From the NCBI GenBank assembly GCA_964554125.1, contig CAZKNG010000015.1, positions 1 through 36,702 of the forward strand: a DNA stretch of 36,702 nt. Reading direction: 5' to 3'. The stretch is from JAGHBT01 sp035311885 (lineage in GTDB: Bacteria > Krumholzibacteriota > Krumholzibacteriia > Krumholzibacteriales > WJIX01). Positions 1 to 6,697 of the stretch are shown piece after piece (the first letter of the stretch is position 1; every line of letters starts with the position of its first letter). Below the pieces are notes generated by a model that worked only from the letters and a program-made list of their open reading frames with translations, was not told the DNA's origin and did no database searches. A program made the translations under genes and the position numbers.

Positions 1-139
1 ACAATATAGAGGGAAGAGATATAATAGATCTTTATGCTTTTTGCTCCGGCATCGAGTAAATTATTCATCAGTTTTGAGAGTGTGTTGCCGGTGTCGATTA
101 TTTCATCAACTACTATTATATCTCTTCCCTCTATATTGT
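1..139. repeat. 27-bp exact inverted repeat at the window edge
   Basis: Bases 1-27 are the exact reverse complement of bases 113-139, with about 85 bases between the arms. The match stops at base 28 versus 112. One arm lies inside the PRPP-loop-proximal part of hpt, and the other replaces the expected downstream hpt sequence at the very first base of the window. A fold-back assembly or amplification chimera at a contig end is the simplest explanation. Confidence 0.85.
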
Positions 140-380
140 TTCGTATAAGATTATTGATTTCAATGGTTTTACATCTCTGAAGGCCGTTTCTGTAGCTCGA
201 CAGAGTGATAAAATCAATTTCATGTGGGATTGTAAGTTCCCTGACCAGATCTGCCAGAAAAATAAAAGCGCCTTTTAGAAGGGTTATAAAGACAGGTGTT
301 GAATCTTTATAATCCTCTGATATTTCAAGCCCGAGTTCCCTGACTCTCATCTGTATTTTATCTGAGGATATAGTATACAT
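1..380 (-). CDS. hpt: Hypoxanthine phosphoribosyltransferase, 3' end missing
   Basis: This is purine salvage enzyme that transfers ribose-5-phosphate from PRPP to hypoxanthine or guanine in the cytoplasm. The visible part starts at ATG 380 behind a G-rich Shine-Dalgarno (aggggggc) and reads about 118 genuine residues. It contains the LLKGAFIFLADL segment near residues 34-45 and the PRPP-binding loop VDEIIDTGNT at residues 91-100, both typical of bacterial Hpt. After residue 118 (SIKI) the expected continuation of the family is lost: the last 27 bases are an inverted copy of 113-139, so the terminal residues here are artificial or rearranged. The gene lies downstream of tilS on the same strand, the tilS-hpt order seen in many bacteria, with a gap of about 150 bases. 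Family identification is firm; only the C-terminus is unknown. Confidence 0.9.
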   Translation of the reverse strand, partial: MYTISSDKIQMRVRELGLEISEDYKDSTPVFITLLKGAFIFLADLVRELTIPHEIDFITLSSYRNGLQRCKTIEINNLIRNNIEGRDIIVVDEIIDTGNTLSKLMNNLLDAGAKSIKIYYISSLYI

Positions 381-532
381 CAGCGCTTTTGCCCCCCTGA
401 TTTGTAATCGCTGCAAGCAGTTTTCAGTGTATTATTCCTAACGGAGTAAGTCTATCACTGAACTTGAATGATATCCAGAGTTTTTAAAAAATTCATTATG
501 TTTATTATCAAACAGTATATTAGTTATAGATA

Positions 533-1915
533 TCAATTATGCTTAGTAAGTTTAATTCGAATGATTTGCTCGGTTTTCTCTGATATCCTGATTCTCTCAT
601 CTGTAGTGACCCCGGGTATCCATATTATCCCTTTTTGATCCTCGAAAACCGGAATATGATTTCTGATAGACAGAGAAATTTTCTTATCAATCATAATATC
701 GCTTAATTTTTTACTGCCTCTCATACCAAACGGCCTTATTCTGTCACCTTGCTTTCTTTCCCTGATTCTAATCGGGAAAAAGACTGAGCCGAGGTATGCT
801 TCATTATCAGAAGAGAGAGGAAAAAGGTTTTCAGTTCCGGGCAGCTTTTCTACACTGACGGTTAAATTCCAGGAGGGAAGATCGTATCGTCCTGCCCCGG
901 GTATGGTTGTTTCAGGCCGCCTTATTGAAATATTGTCAGCTTCATCTTTTAAAATACGAAGGTAACTTTGCTCAAGGATTATCGTTACACCATGAGGTAA
1001 ATCGATTTTCCTGCCCGATTGACACGAACGCAGAAGTGATTTTGCTGCGTCGAAGTGACACTTTTCGATATCCTGGTGTATATCGAAATAATTCTTTAAA
1101 ACAGTATCTACCAGAAGATAGATTTCAAAATCGCTTATTCCTTTGAGTTCTTCTAAAGGAATTTTAACTCTGTTTTCTTCTCCGTATTTTTCAGCGATGC
1201 GCTCTACCCTCGAACTGAACATATCAAATCCCTCTGAGATATTTTCAGCCAGTTTGATCAGCGATTTATCTATTGAGGGGTTAAACTCACGGCGAAGCAT
1301 GGGAAGCAGATGCTGTCGAATTCTATTACGCGTGTAGCTGATATCAAGGTTGCTCTTGTCGGTAACAAATCTGATATTTCGAGTTTTGAGAAAATTTTCA
1401 AGATCCTCTCCCCTGCAGCAAAGAACCGGCCGTATAAATATACCTCTTTTTTCGGGCATTCCCATTAAACCTCTTAACCCTGACCCCCTGATGATATGAT
1501 GCAGAACTGTTTCGGACTGATCATCCTGATTATGTCCTAAAGCTACAACGGAGGCCCCGAACTCTTCGGCGCTTTGCCGGAGGAATTCATAACGAAGAAT
1601 TCTGGCGGTTTCTTCAATGCCTTTCCCCTTTCTAACCGCTGCCGCCGGTGTATCTTTTAAAACAGATATCAGTGGAATATTTATTTTTTTACAGTAGTCA
1701 GCGACCACTTTTTTCTCATCCTTTGATTCCTTGCGAATTCCGTGATCAAGATGCGCGGCTCGGAGAGTGATCTCCAGTTTGTCTTTCAGACTGCGGAGAA
1801 TTGTCAGCATAGACATTGAATCCGCCCCGCCGGATACAGCCGCGATCACGCTGCTTCCGGGGTTGATTAAAGATTTCTCCTTAATCCATTTCTCAACTTC
1901 AAGGATACAATTCAT
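533..1915 (-). CDS. tilS: tRNA(Ile)-lysidine synthase
   Basis: TilS converts C34 of tRNA-Ile(CAU) to lysidine with ATP and lysine, switching both codon reading and charging from Met to Ile. The 460-residue protein has the PP-loop SGGADS at residues 28-33 and the segment AAHLDHGIRKES after the second strand. ALGHNQDDQSETVLHHIIRG follows, all in the conserved N-type ATPase order. The C-terminal third carries the RERKQGDRIRPFGMRGSKKLSD segment typical of the TilS C-terminal substrate-binding domain. Length is normal for the two-domain form. It sits 41 bases downstream of tRNA-Met(CAT) and upstream of hpt on the same strand, so all three may be read from the promoter at 2046-2073. Confidence 0.95.
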   Translation of the reverse strand: MNCILEVEKWIKEKSLINPGSSVIAAVSGGADSMSMLTILRSLKDKLEITLRAAHLDHGIRKESKDEKKVVADYCKKINIPLISVLKDTPAAAVRKGKGIEETARILRYEFLRQSAEEFGASVVALGHNQDDQSETVLHHIIRGSGLRGLMGMPEKRGIFIRPVLCCRGEDLENFLKTRNIRFVTDKSNLDISYTRNRIRQHLLPMLRREFNPSIDKSLIKLAENISEGFDMFSSRVERIAEKYGEENRVKIPLEELKGISDFEIYLLVDTVLKNYFDIHQDIEKCHFDAAKSLLRSCQSGRKIDLPHGVTIILEQSYLRILKDEADNISIRRPETTIPGAGRYDLPSWNLTVSVEKLPGTENLFPLSSDNEAYLGSVFFPIRIRERKQGDRIRPFGMRGSKKLSDIMIDKKISLSIRNHIPVFEDQKGIIWIPGVTTDERIRISEKTEQIIRIKLTKHN

Positions 1916-1956
1916 AGCTTCTTATGCGGGAAAAGAGTAAAGTAAATTAAAATAAC

Positions 1957-2033
1957 TGGTGGCGGTGCAGGGACTTGAACCCCGGGCACGAGGATTATGA
2001 TTCCTCTGCTCTAACCAACTGAGCTACACCGCC
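1957..2033 (-). tRNA. tRNA-Met (anticodon CAT), elongator type
   Basis: A complete cloverleaf of 77 nt including an encoded CCA. The acceptor stem is GGCGGTG/CACCGCC with discriminator A, the anticodon stem GAGGA/TCCTC, the loop ATCATAA and the T-arm CGGGG-TTCAAGT-CCCTG. The first pair is G1-C72, so it is not an initiator tRNA. The GGCGGTG acceptor resembles elongator Met tRNAs. A tRNA-Ile2 whose C34 becomes lysidine has the same CAT anticodon and cannot be fully excluded, which matters because tilS is the next gene. Confidence 0.9.
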
Positions 2034-2045
2034 GGGCACTCAAAA

Positions 2046-2073
2046 ATAGTAAGATAAAATATACTAATGTCAA
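2046..2073 (-). promoter_or_regulatory. Sigma-70 promoter of tRNA-Met (-tilS-hpt)
   Basis: Read on the minus strand, a perfect TTGACA (2073-2068) is followed by a 16-bp spacer and TACTAT (2051-2046). The predicted start of transcription lies roughly six bases ahead of the first tRNA base at 2033. This is one of the best promoter matches in the window and would serve the tRNA and possibly tilS and hpt behind it. Confidence 0.75.
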
Positions 2074-2221
2074 GTGAAAAGAAAATGGTGAATAGATTTT
2101 TCTTTTCTCGCCGGTAATGGTTTGTTATAGATAGATTGTACGCTTGTAGCAGAGAGATCGCGCGGGCATTAGTTTTTTGAATGCTTAAGGGGGATTTAAC
2201 TTTTTATGTGGCGGGTGGAAA

Positions 2222-3205
2222 ATGGATTATTACTCATCAAAAGACGCTGACAGTTCTGTTCTCGATGAAAGAAATATTGTTGTTATGGGATATGGTAATC
2301 AGGGTCGTCCCCAGGCTTTGAATTTAAGAGACAGCGGATTGAAAGTCTCTGTCGCAGCGAGAAGGGGAGGAGAGAGCTGGCACAGAGCGATTGATGACGG
2401 TTTCAGAGTGGTAACACTCGGAGAAGGAGCAAAAGAAGCTCAAGTACTCATTCTGCTGATACCGGATGAAATACAGCGGGACGTATTCTTGGATCAGATC
2501 GCCGGCAATCTTGAGTACGGCTCCGTGCTGTGTTTCGCCCATGGGTTTTCCGTTGCTTTTGGAGAAATTGAAACCTCAGATTATGTCCAGGTTCTTGTTG
2601 CTCCGAAGGGACAGGGCAGGAGAGTAAGGGAAGCATATCTGGAAGGAAGCGGTCTTCCCTGTCTGATAGGTGTGAAAAATGATCTCTACGGAGACGGGCT
2701 GCAGGTTGGTCTTGCAATAGCTGAAGGGCTCGGGTGTCTCAGGATAGGAGCATTTGAAACAACATTCAAGGAGGAAGCCGTAAGCGATATTTTCGGAGAG
2801 CAAGCTGTTCTATGCGGGGGAGTTACGGGACTTGTAAAACGTGCTTTTGATACACTGGTGAGCAAAGGATTCAGTCCCGAAGTAGCGTATTTTGAGTGTA
2901 TGCATGAGCTGAAGATCTTAGTCGACATATTTTCACGGATCGGTTTTTCGGAAATGAGAAAAGTAATAAGCGCTACAGCTGCATACGGAGGATTGCGTTA
3001 CGGTGAGGAGCTTATTGACGAGGAAACTGGCAGTAAGATGGAGAGGCTTTTCGAATTCATAGACAGTGGTGAGTTTGCCCGGGATTGGTTGGAGAAATCA
3101 TCTGCAAACAGGGATTTTTTAGCTGAGCTCCGCGAGAAAGAAAGCGGGTTGTTAATCGAAAAAATCGGCAGGGAGATAAGAATCCTGTTCCCTGAGAATA
3201 AATGA
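2222..3205 (+). CDS. ilvC: Ketol-acid reductoisomerase, class I
   Basis: Catalyses the Mg2+- and NAD(P)H-dependent isomerisation and reduction of acetolactate or acetohydroxybutyrate in valine, isoleucine and leucine synthesis. The 327-residue length fits short class I enzymes. The Rossmann motif is GYGNQGRPQALNLRDSG near residues 23-39, and the catalytic-His region is FAHGF. The Mg-binding helices TTFKEEAVSDIFGEQAVLCG and AYFECMHELKILVD keep the acidic ligands. Several usually fixed positions differ: APKGQGR in place of APKGPGH, and ISATAAYGG in place of ISNTAEYGD. The cofactor loop reads ARRGGESW and its last position is Ser, usually linked with NADPH. No other ilv or leu gene is in the window, so the gene stands alone. 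Confidence 0.93.
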   Translation: MDYYSSKDADSSVLDERNIVVMGYGNQGRPQALNLRDSGLKVSVAARRGGESWHRAIDDGFRVVTLGEGAKEAQVLILLIPDEIQRDVFLDQIAGNLEYGSVLCFAHGFSVAFGEIETSDYVQVLVAPKGQGRRVREAYLEGSGLPCLIGVKNDLYGDGLQVGLAIAEGLGCLRIGAFETTFKEEAVSDIFGEQAVLCGGVTGLVKRAFDTLVSKGFSPEVAYFECMHELKILVDIFSRIGFSEMRKVISATAAYGGLRYGEELIDEETGSKMERLFEFIDSGEFARDWLEKSSANRDFLAELREKESGLLIEKIGREIRILFPENK

Positions 3206-3257
3206 GGTTTGCTGAAGACTGCATGTGGGGTACTGGCTCAGAACAAAGGAGAAAAAA

Positions 3258-4169
3258 ATGAGACATTATCTTAAGATAGCTGTATTAGTATCTGCTGTAA
3301 TTTTTGTTGCCGCAGCGGGATGTAATAATCAAGCGGATGAAGATAAGAATAAGGGTGATGAATCATTTCGCATCCCCGATTCTCTCCTCAGTCCGAAGGA
3401 TCGCTTCCGCCTTGTCCGTGATGAATATCATCCTGTAAAAGGCGGGGTGATGGCTAACAAGGATATCGTGCTATATTATCCCGCCAGCCAGATATATGAT
3501 TTTATATCCAGAAAGATGTTTGGTATTGCCTTTGACAGCTATAAGTTTGTTGAGGAAAAGATAGGAAGGCCGGCCCGGGGGAAGGTCGTCTGTATCGGAG
3601 CGAAAGATATGGATGAATATAAATTTCTCACAAGGAAGGAATGGTGGTATTACGGTTTTATCAAAGGGGATACGATATATTTTGAACCTTATGACATAAT
3701 GCTCAAGAGATTTGACAAAAAATCAGAACAGACGATTGCTCAAATGGCATTTATTCAGAAATTTGCGCAAATGGCCCTCAGGGAGAAGTCCAACGGCAGA
3801 ATTCCTCTCTGGTTAAGAGAATCGATCGCTTCCTATCTGGCAGGGGAAGGTTATGTGCTCAAAATTCAAACACCTCAGTTCAGGGAAGAATTCACCGGTT
3901 TTAGGCCAACGGAGAGTGAATTGAATGATTATCTGAAATCTGCTCAGGATATGGGGCTTACCAGAGTTTCATTCTATATAGCTTATCAGATGTTAGAAAA
4001 TCTCATTGATATTTCTTCCATGGAGGAAATAATGACCTTCATAGAAAAATTGGGAGAAGGAAGCTCACTTGATGACGCGTCAAAAGAGGTTTTCGGTATC
4101 GATTATAATACTCTCATATCAAAAATAGACGACTTTAAGGCCGTGCCCGAGAAGGGATGGGATAAGTAG
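3258..4169 (+). CDS. Lipoprotein with a gluzincin (peptidase MA)-like fold lacking the zinc site
   Basis: The start at 3258 is preferred over an upstream ATG at 3225 because aggag stands eight bases ahead and a clean lipoprotein signal follows: a short basic end, a hydrophobic core and lipobox AAGC around residue 22. The mature 280-residue protein is soluble and probably anchored on the periplasmic face or outer membrane. A segment ending PLWLRESIASYLAGEG matches the W-x-x-E-x-x-A-x-Y-x block that follows HExxH in peptidase-MA-like gluzincins. The expected HExxH position instead reads FIQKFAQMAL, so zinc ligands and the general base are absent. It is probably a non-catalytic relative. Its stop is four bases before gltX, so the two are likely co-transcribed. 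The role is unknown. Confidence 0.7.
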   Translation: MRHYLKIAVLVSAVIFVAAAGCNNQADEDKNKGDESFRIPDSLLSPKDRFRLVRDEYHPVKGGVMANKDIVLYYPASQIYDFISRKMFGIAFDSYKFVEEKIGRPARGKVVCIGAKDMDEYKFLTRKEWWYYGFIKGDTIYFEPYDIMLKRFDKKSEQTIAQMAFIQKFAQMALREKSNGRIPLWLRESIASYLAGEGYVLKIQTPQFREEFTGFRPTESELNDYLKSAQDMGLTRVSFYIAYQMLENLIDISSMEEIMTFIEKLGEGSSLDDASKEVFGIDYNTLISKIDDFKAVPEKGWDK

Positions 4170-4173
4170 TAAT

Positions 4174-5739
4174 ATGAATAATGATAAGAGTCATATCAGG
4201 GTTAGATTCGCTCCCAGTCCAACGGGGCACCTGCATGTTGGAGGCGCGAGGACCGCACTCTATAACTATCTCTACGCCCGCAAGACAGGGGGCAAATTTA
4301 TACTTAGAATTGAAGATACAGACGTAAAGAGGTCAACCGAGGAATCCTACAAGGGGATAATCGGCGCGATGGAATGGTTGGGGCTCGAATCTGATGAGGG
4401 GCCTCTGGCAGGGGGTGATTACGGGCCATATACACAATCAGGAAGAAATGTGCTGTATCATAATGAAGTACGGAAACTTTTAGATGCCGGTAAAGCTTAT
4501 TATTGTTTCTGTACTCCCGAGAGACTCAAAGAGATGAGATTTGAAATGGAAGAAAAGAAAATTCCAGCTAAATATGACGGCAGGTGCCGGGATCTGCCTG
4601 AGTCAGAGGTAAAGGAAAGGCTTTCAAAAGGGGTTCCTCATGTCATTCGTTTTAAAATGCCGAGTGAAGGAAATGTATTTTTCAGGGATATTGTAAGGGG
4701 GAAGTTCACTTTTGATAACGCGAATCTGGACGATTTTGTTCTTGTAAAGTCAGACGGCAAACCTACTTATAATTTTGCCGTTGTTGTTGACGATGCCCAC
4801 ATGAAGATTTCCCATGTTATAAGAGGCGATGATCACATTTCAAACACACCCAGGCAGGTTGGTCTTTATAACGCGCTGGGATATAAAGTTCCAAAGTTTG
4901 CTCACCTTCCGATGATTCTCGGAAGGGATGGAGCCAGGCTCAGCAAGAGGCACGGCGCGACTTCAATAGCTTACTACAGAAAACGCCATTATCTCGCTGA
5001 CGGACTGCTTAATTACCTGGCTCTTCTGGGATGGTCGCTTGACGGTAAAAGGGAACTCTTTACACGTAAAGCCCTTATCGATAAATTTTCACTTAAAAAG
5101 GTTTCAAAGAACCCCGCCGTATTTGATAATGACAAGATGGAATGGATTAATTCAGAACATTTAAAAAAGATCTCTCTTCTGGGAAAAATTTCCCTGGTAC
5201 AGGATGTGTTGGATGAAGAGGGATTGATCCCGCCCGAGTTTGATGTGGATATAACTAAACCGGTTGATCTTAAAATTGTACCCGATGAAGACGAAATTAA
5301 AGAAGAGAAGATACGCAATTATAAAATGGCAGATAAAGAAATTAAACGGCTTGGTACAATTATCAATGTTCTGGGCAACCGCCTTAAGCTACTGAAAGAT
5401 GTGCCGGATATAATGGGTTATTTCTATACTGATGATTACAGCGTGGATCAGGAAGCTGTAAGGACACATCTCTTGAGAAGTGAAGTACCGGAGCGTATGA
5501 ATAGATTGGCCGATAAATTTGAGAAACTTAAATATTTTGATAGAGAATCTGTTGAAAAAGCCCTGAGAGATCTGGCATTTACTCTTGAAATAACCGCGGG
5601 AGAGCTTATTCATCCCTGCAGAGTGGCTCTTACGGGCAAGATAGTTTCTCCTGATATATTCTGGGTTATTATTCTTCTCGGTAAGAATAAGACTGTAGAG
5701 AGACTCAGAAATGCCGCCGAACTGTACTCGAGTATATAA
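4174..5739 (+). CDS. gltX: Glutamyl-tRNA synthetase
   Basis: Class I aminoacyl-tRNA synthetase charging tRNA-Glu with glutamate. It may also charge tRNA-Gln if the organism uses the amidotransferase route. The HIGH signature appears as HLHVGG at residues 19-24 after RFAPSPTG, and the KMSKS signature as RLSKR at 255-259. The four-cysteine-like region after YYCFCTPERL and the helical anticodon-binding C-terminal half are present. At 521 residues it is slightly longer than the usual 470-490. It begins four bases after the lipoprotein gene and is followed 55 bases later by tRNA-Gln and tRNA-Glu on the same strand. The enzyme and its potential substrates therefore probably share a transcript. No glnS is present in the window. 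Confidence 0.97.
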   Translation: MNNDKSHIRVRFAPSPTGHLHVGGARTALYNYLYARKTGGKFILRIEDTDVKRSTEESYKGIIGAMEWLGLESDEGPLAGGDYGPYTQSGRNVLYHNEVRKLLDAGKAYYCFCTPERLKEMRFEMEEKKIPAKYDGRCRDLPESEVKERLSKGVPHVIRFKMPSEGNVFFRDIVRGKFTFDNANLDDFVLVKSDGKPTYNFAVVVDDAHMKISHVIRGDDHISNTPRQVGLYNALGYKVPKFAHLPMILGRDGARLSKRHGATSIAYYRKRHYLADGLLNYLALLGWSLDGKRELFTRKALIDKFSLKKVSKNPAVFDNDKMEWINSEHLKKISLLGKISLVQDVLDEEGLIPPEFDVDITKPVDLKIVPDEDEIKEEKIRNYKMADKEIKRLGTIINVLGNRLKLLKDVPDIMGYFYTDDYSVDQEAVRTHLLRSEVPERMNRLADKFEKLKYFDRESVEKALRDLAFTLEITAGELIHPCRVALTGKIVSPDIFWVIILLGKNKTVERLRNAAELYSSI

Positions 5740-5794
5740 TTTTATAAATGGTATTGCTTTTCTGTCCGGAATCTTTTAATTTCCCTTATATTAA

Positions 5795-5868
5795 TGGAGA
5801 GTCGTCTAATGGCAGGACAGCTGACTCTGGCTCAGCCGATGGAGGTTCGAATCCTCCCTCTCCAGCCA
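5795..5868 (+). tRNA. tRNA-Gln (anticodon CTG)
   Basis: A 74-nt cloverleaf with encoded CCA: acceptor TGGAGAG/CTCTCCA with U1-A72, which is typical of bacterial tRNA-Gln, discriminator G, anticodon stem GCTGA/TCAGC with loop CTCTGGC, and T-arm GGAGG-TTCGAAT-CCTCC. It reads CAG codons. It lies between gltX and tRNA-Glu. Confidence 0.95.
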
Positions 5869-5880
5869 CTTTTTTAATGA

Positions 5881-5955
5881 GGCCCCTTAGTCTAGTGGTC
5901 AGGACGCATGGTTCTCAGCCATGAATCAGGGGTTCAACTCCCCTAGGGGCTACCA
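5881..5955 (+). tRNA. tRNA-Glu (anticodon CTC)
   Basis: A 75-nt cloverleaf with encoded CCA: acceptor GGCCCCT/AGGGGCT with a G1-U72 wobble pair, anticodon stem CATGG/CCATG with loop TTCTCAG, and T-arm AGGGG-TTCAACT-CCCCT. It reads GAG codons. Only 12 bases separate it from tRNA-Gln, and a hairpin terminator follows directly. Confidence 0.95.
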
Positions 5956-5961
5956 GATATA

Positions 5962-5995
5962 AGCCCGGAAGGATTTCTGGTTTTCCTTTCGGGCT
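5962..5995 (+). terminator. Hairpin terminator after the gltX-tRNA unit
   Basis: A 12-bp stem, agcccggaagga paired with tcctttcgggct (one G-T pair), encloses a 10-base loop. It begins seven bases after the tRNA-Glu CCA. The downstream T-tract is short (attttaaag), so termination may be partial or bidirectional towards the convergent fmdB-like gene. Confidence 0.65.
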
Positions 5996-6058
5996 ATCGA
6001 TTTTAAAGTTGATCTATTCTTACTTCAACGGCAAACTGCCGTTTTATCATATAGGTGT

Positions 6059-6244
6059 TCATCCGCCTCCAAAGGGATTGCCGGAATCAGCAGAGCAGCT
6101 TCCTCCGGATGAACTGAAAGTTGAAAAGCATTTGTCAATCTTAGTTGAATTACAACGCGGACATCTTACCTTTGATTCACTCGATTTTACCAGTTCTTCA
6201 AATTCATTTCCGCATTTATTGCATATAAATTCGTAAATCGGCAT
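6059..6244 (-). CDS. FmdB-family zinc-ribbon protein
   Basis: This 61-residue protein starts MPIYEFICNKCGNEFEELVK and continues with a second cysteine pair, CPRC, the CxxC-CxxC zinc ribbon of the FmdB/CxxC_CXXC_SSSS family (Pfam PF09723). The Ser/Gly-rich tail is characteristic. A gaggt ribosome site lies seven bases ahead of the ATG. Its function is not established in the family; small zinc-binding regulators or cofactor-handling proteins have been suggested. It follows the ArsR gene by eight bases and is surely in the same operon, which suggests a regulatory or metal link. The short gene is real despite its size because family match, ribosome site and context agree. Confidence 0.9.
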   Translation of the reverse strand: MPIYEFICNKCGNEFEELVKSSESKVRCPRCNSTKIDKCFSTFSSSGGSCSADSGNPFGGG

Positions 6245-6252
6245 TATTTACC

Positions 6253-6600
6253 TCATTCTTTCGATTTCCAGCTGTAATTGTCAATAATATTGCTGTCGCT
6301 TCTATTGCTGTTCCTGAGTGATTCAAGGACGAGTTTGCAGATTTTTGGAGGAAGGCTGTCAGAAAGGCTGTAGAATATCATTCTGTGTTCCCTTCGTGAT
6401 ACGACGAGGTTCTCCTCGCGGAGGATCCTCAGGTGTTTTGAAATAGTTGCCTGGTTTAGTCCTATTTCGTTGGTGAGAGAGGTGACATTTTTCTCACCAT
6501 CACAGATGGAGTTTATTATTCTAAGGCGGTTGCTGTCGGCAAGCGCCTTGAGACGTTTAGCCATAATATCGTAAGCGGATCTGTTTTTAACCTCTTTCAT
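6253..6600 (-). CDS. ArsR-family winged-helix repressor
   Basis: The start at 6600 is chosen over an upstream ATG at 6648 because aaggag lies seven bases ahead of it and a strong promoter overlaps the longer version. The 115-residue protein has the winged helix-turn-helix of ArsR/SmtB: KRLKALADSNRLRIINSIC, then TSLTNEIGLNQATISKHLRI as recognition helix, and a wing ending in HRMIFYSLSD. The classical ELCVCDL metal motif of ArsR is absent. Two cysteines (ICDG and KICK) remain, so the ligand is uncertain. It leads an operon with the FmdB-like protein, and an inverted repeat over its own -10 region suggests autoregulation. The NhaC antiporter gene lies just upstream on the same strand. Confidence 0.88.
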   Translation of the reverse strand: MKEVKNRSAYDIMAKRLKALADSNRLRIINSICDGEKNVTSLTNEIGLNQATISKHLRILREENLVVSRREHRMIFYSLSDSLPPKICKLVLESLRNSNRSDSNIIDNYSWKSKE

Positions 6601-6611
6601 CTTTTCTCCTT

Positions 6612-6648
6612 CGTTATGTGAATATATAACGATATAAGAATATGTCAA
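6612..6648 (-). promoter_or_regulatory. Promoter and candidate operator of the ArsR-fmdB-like operon
   Basis: On the minus strand a perfect TTGACA (6648-6643), a 16-bp spacer and TATATT (6626-6621) precede the gene. Overlapping the -10 and reaching downstream is an inverted repeat CGTTAT-8 bp-ATAACG (6612-6631). Its position would block RNA polymerase, as expected for an autoregulating ArsR protein. Operator assignment is inference; the repeat and promoter are directly visible. Confidence 0.65.
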
Positions 6649-6697
6649 GCGGTATTCTTCCGTATAATCTGCAGGAAAACCTATTATTCTATTGTGA

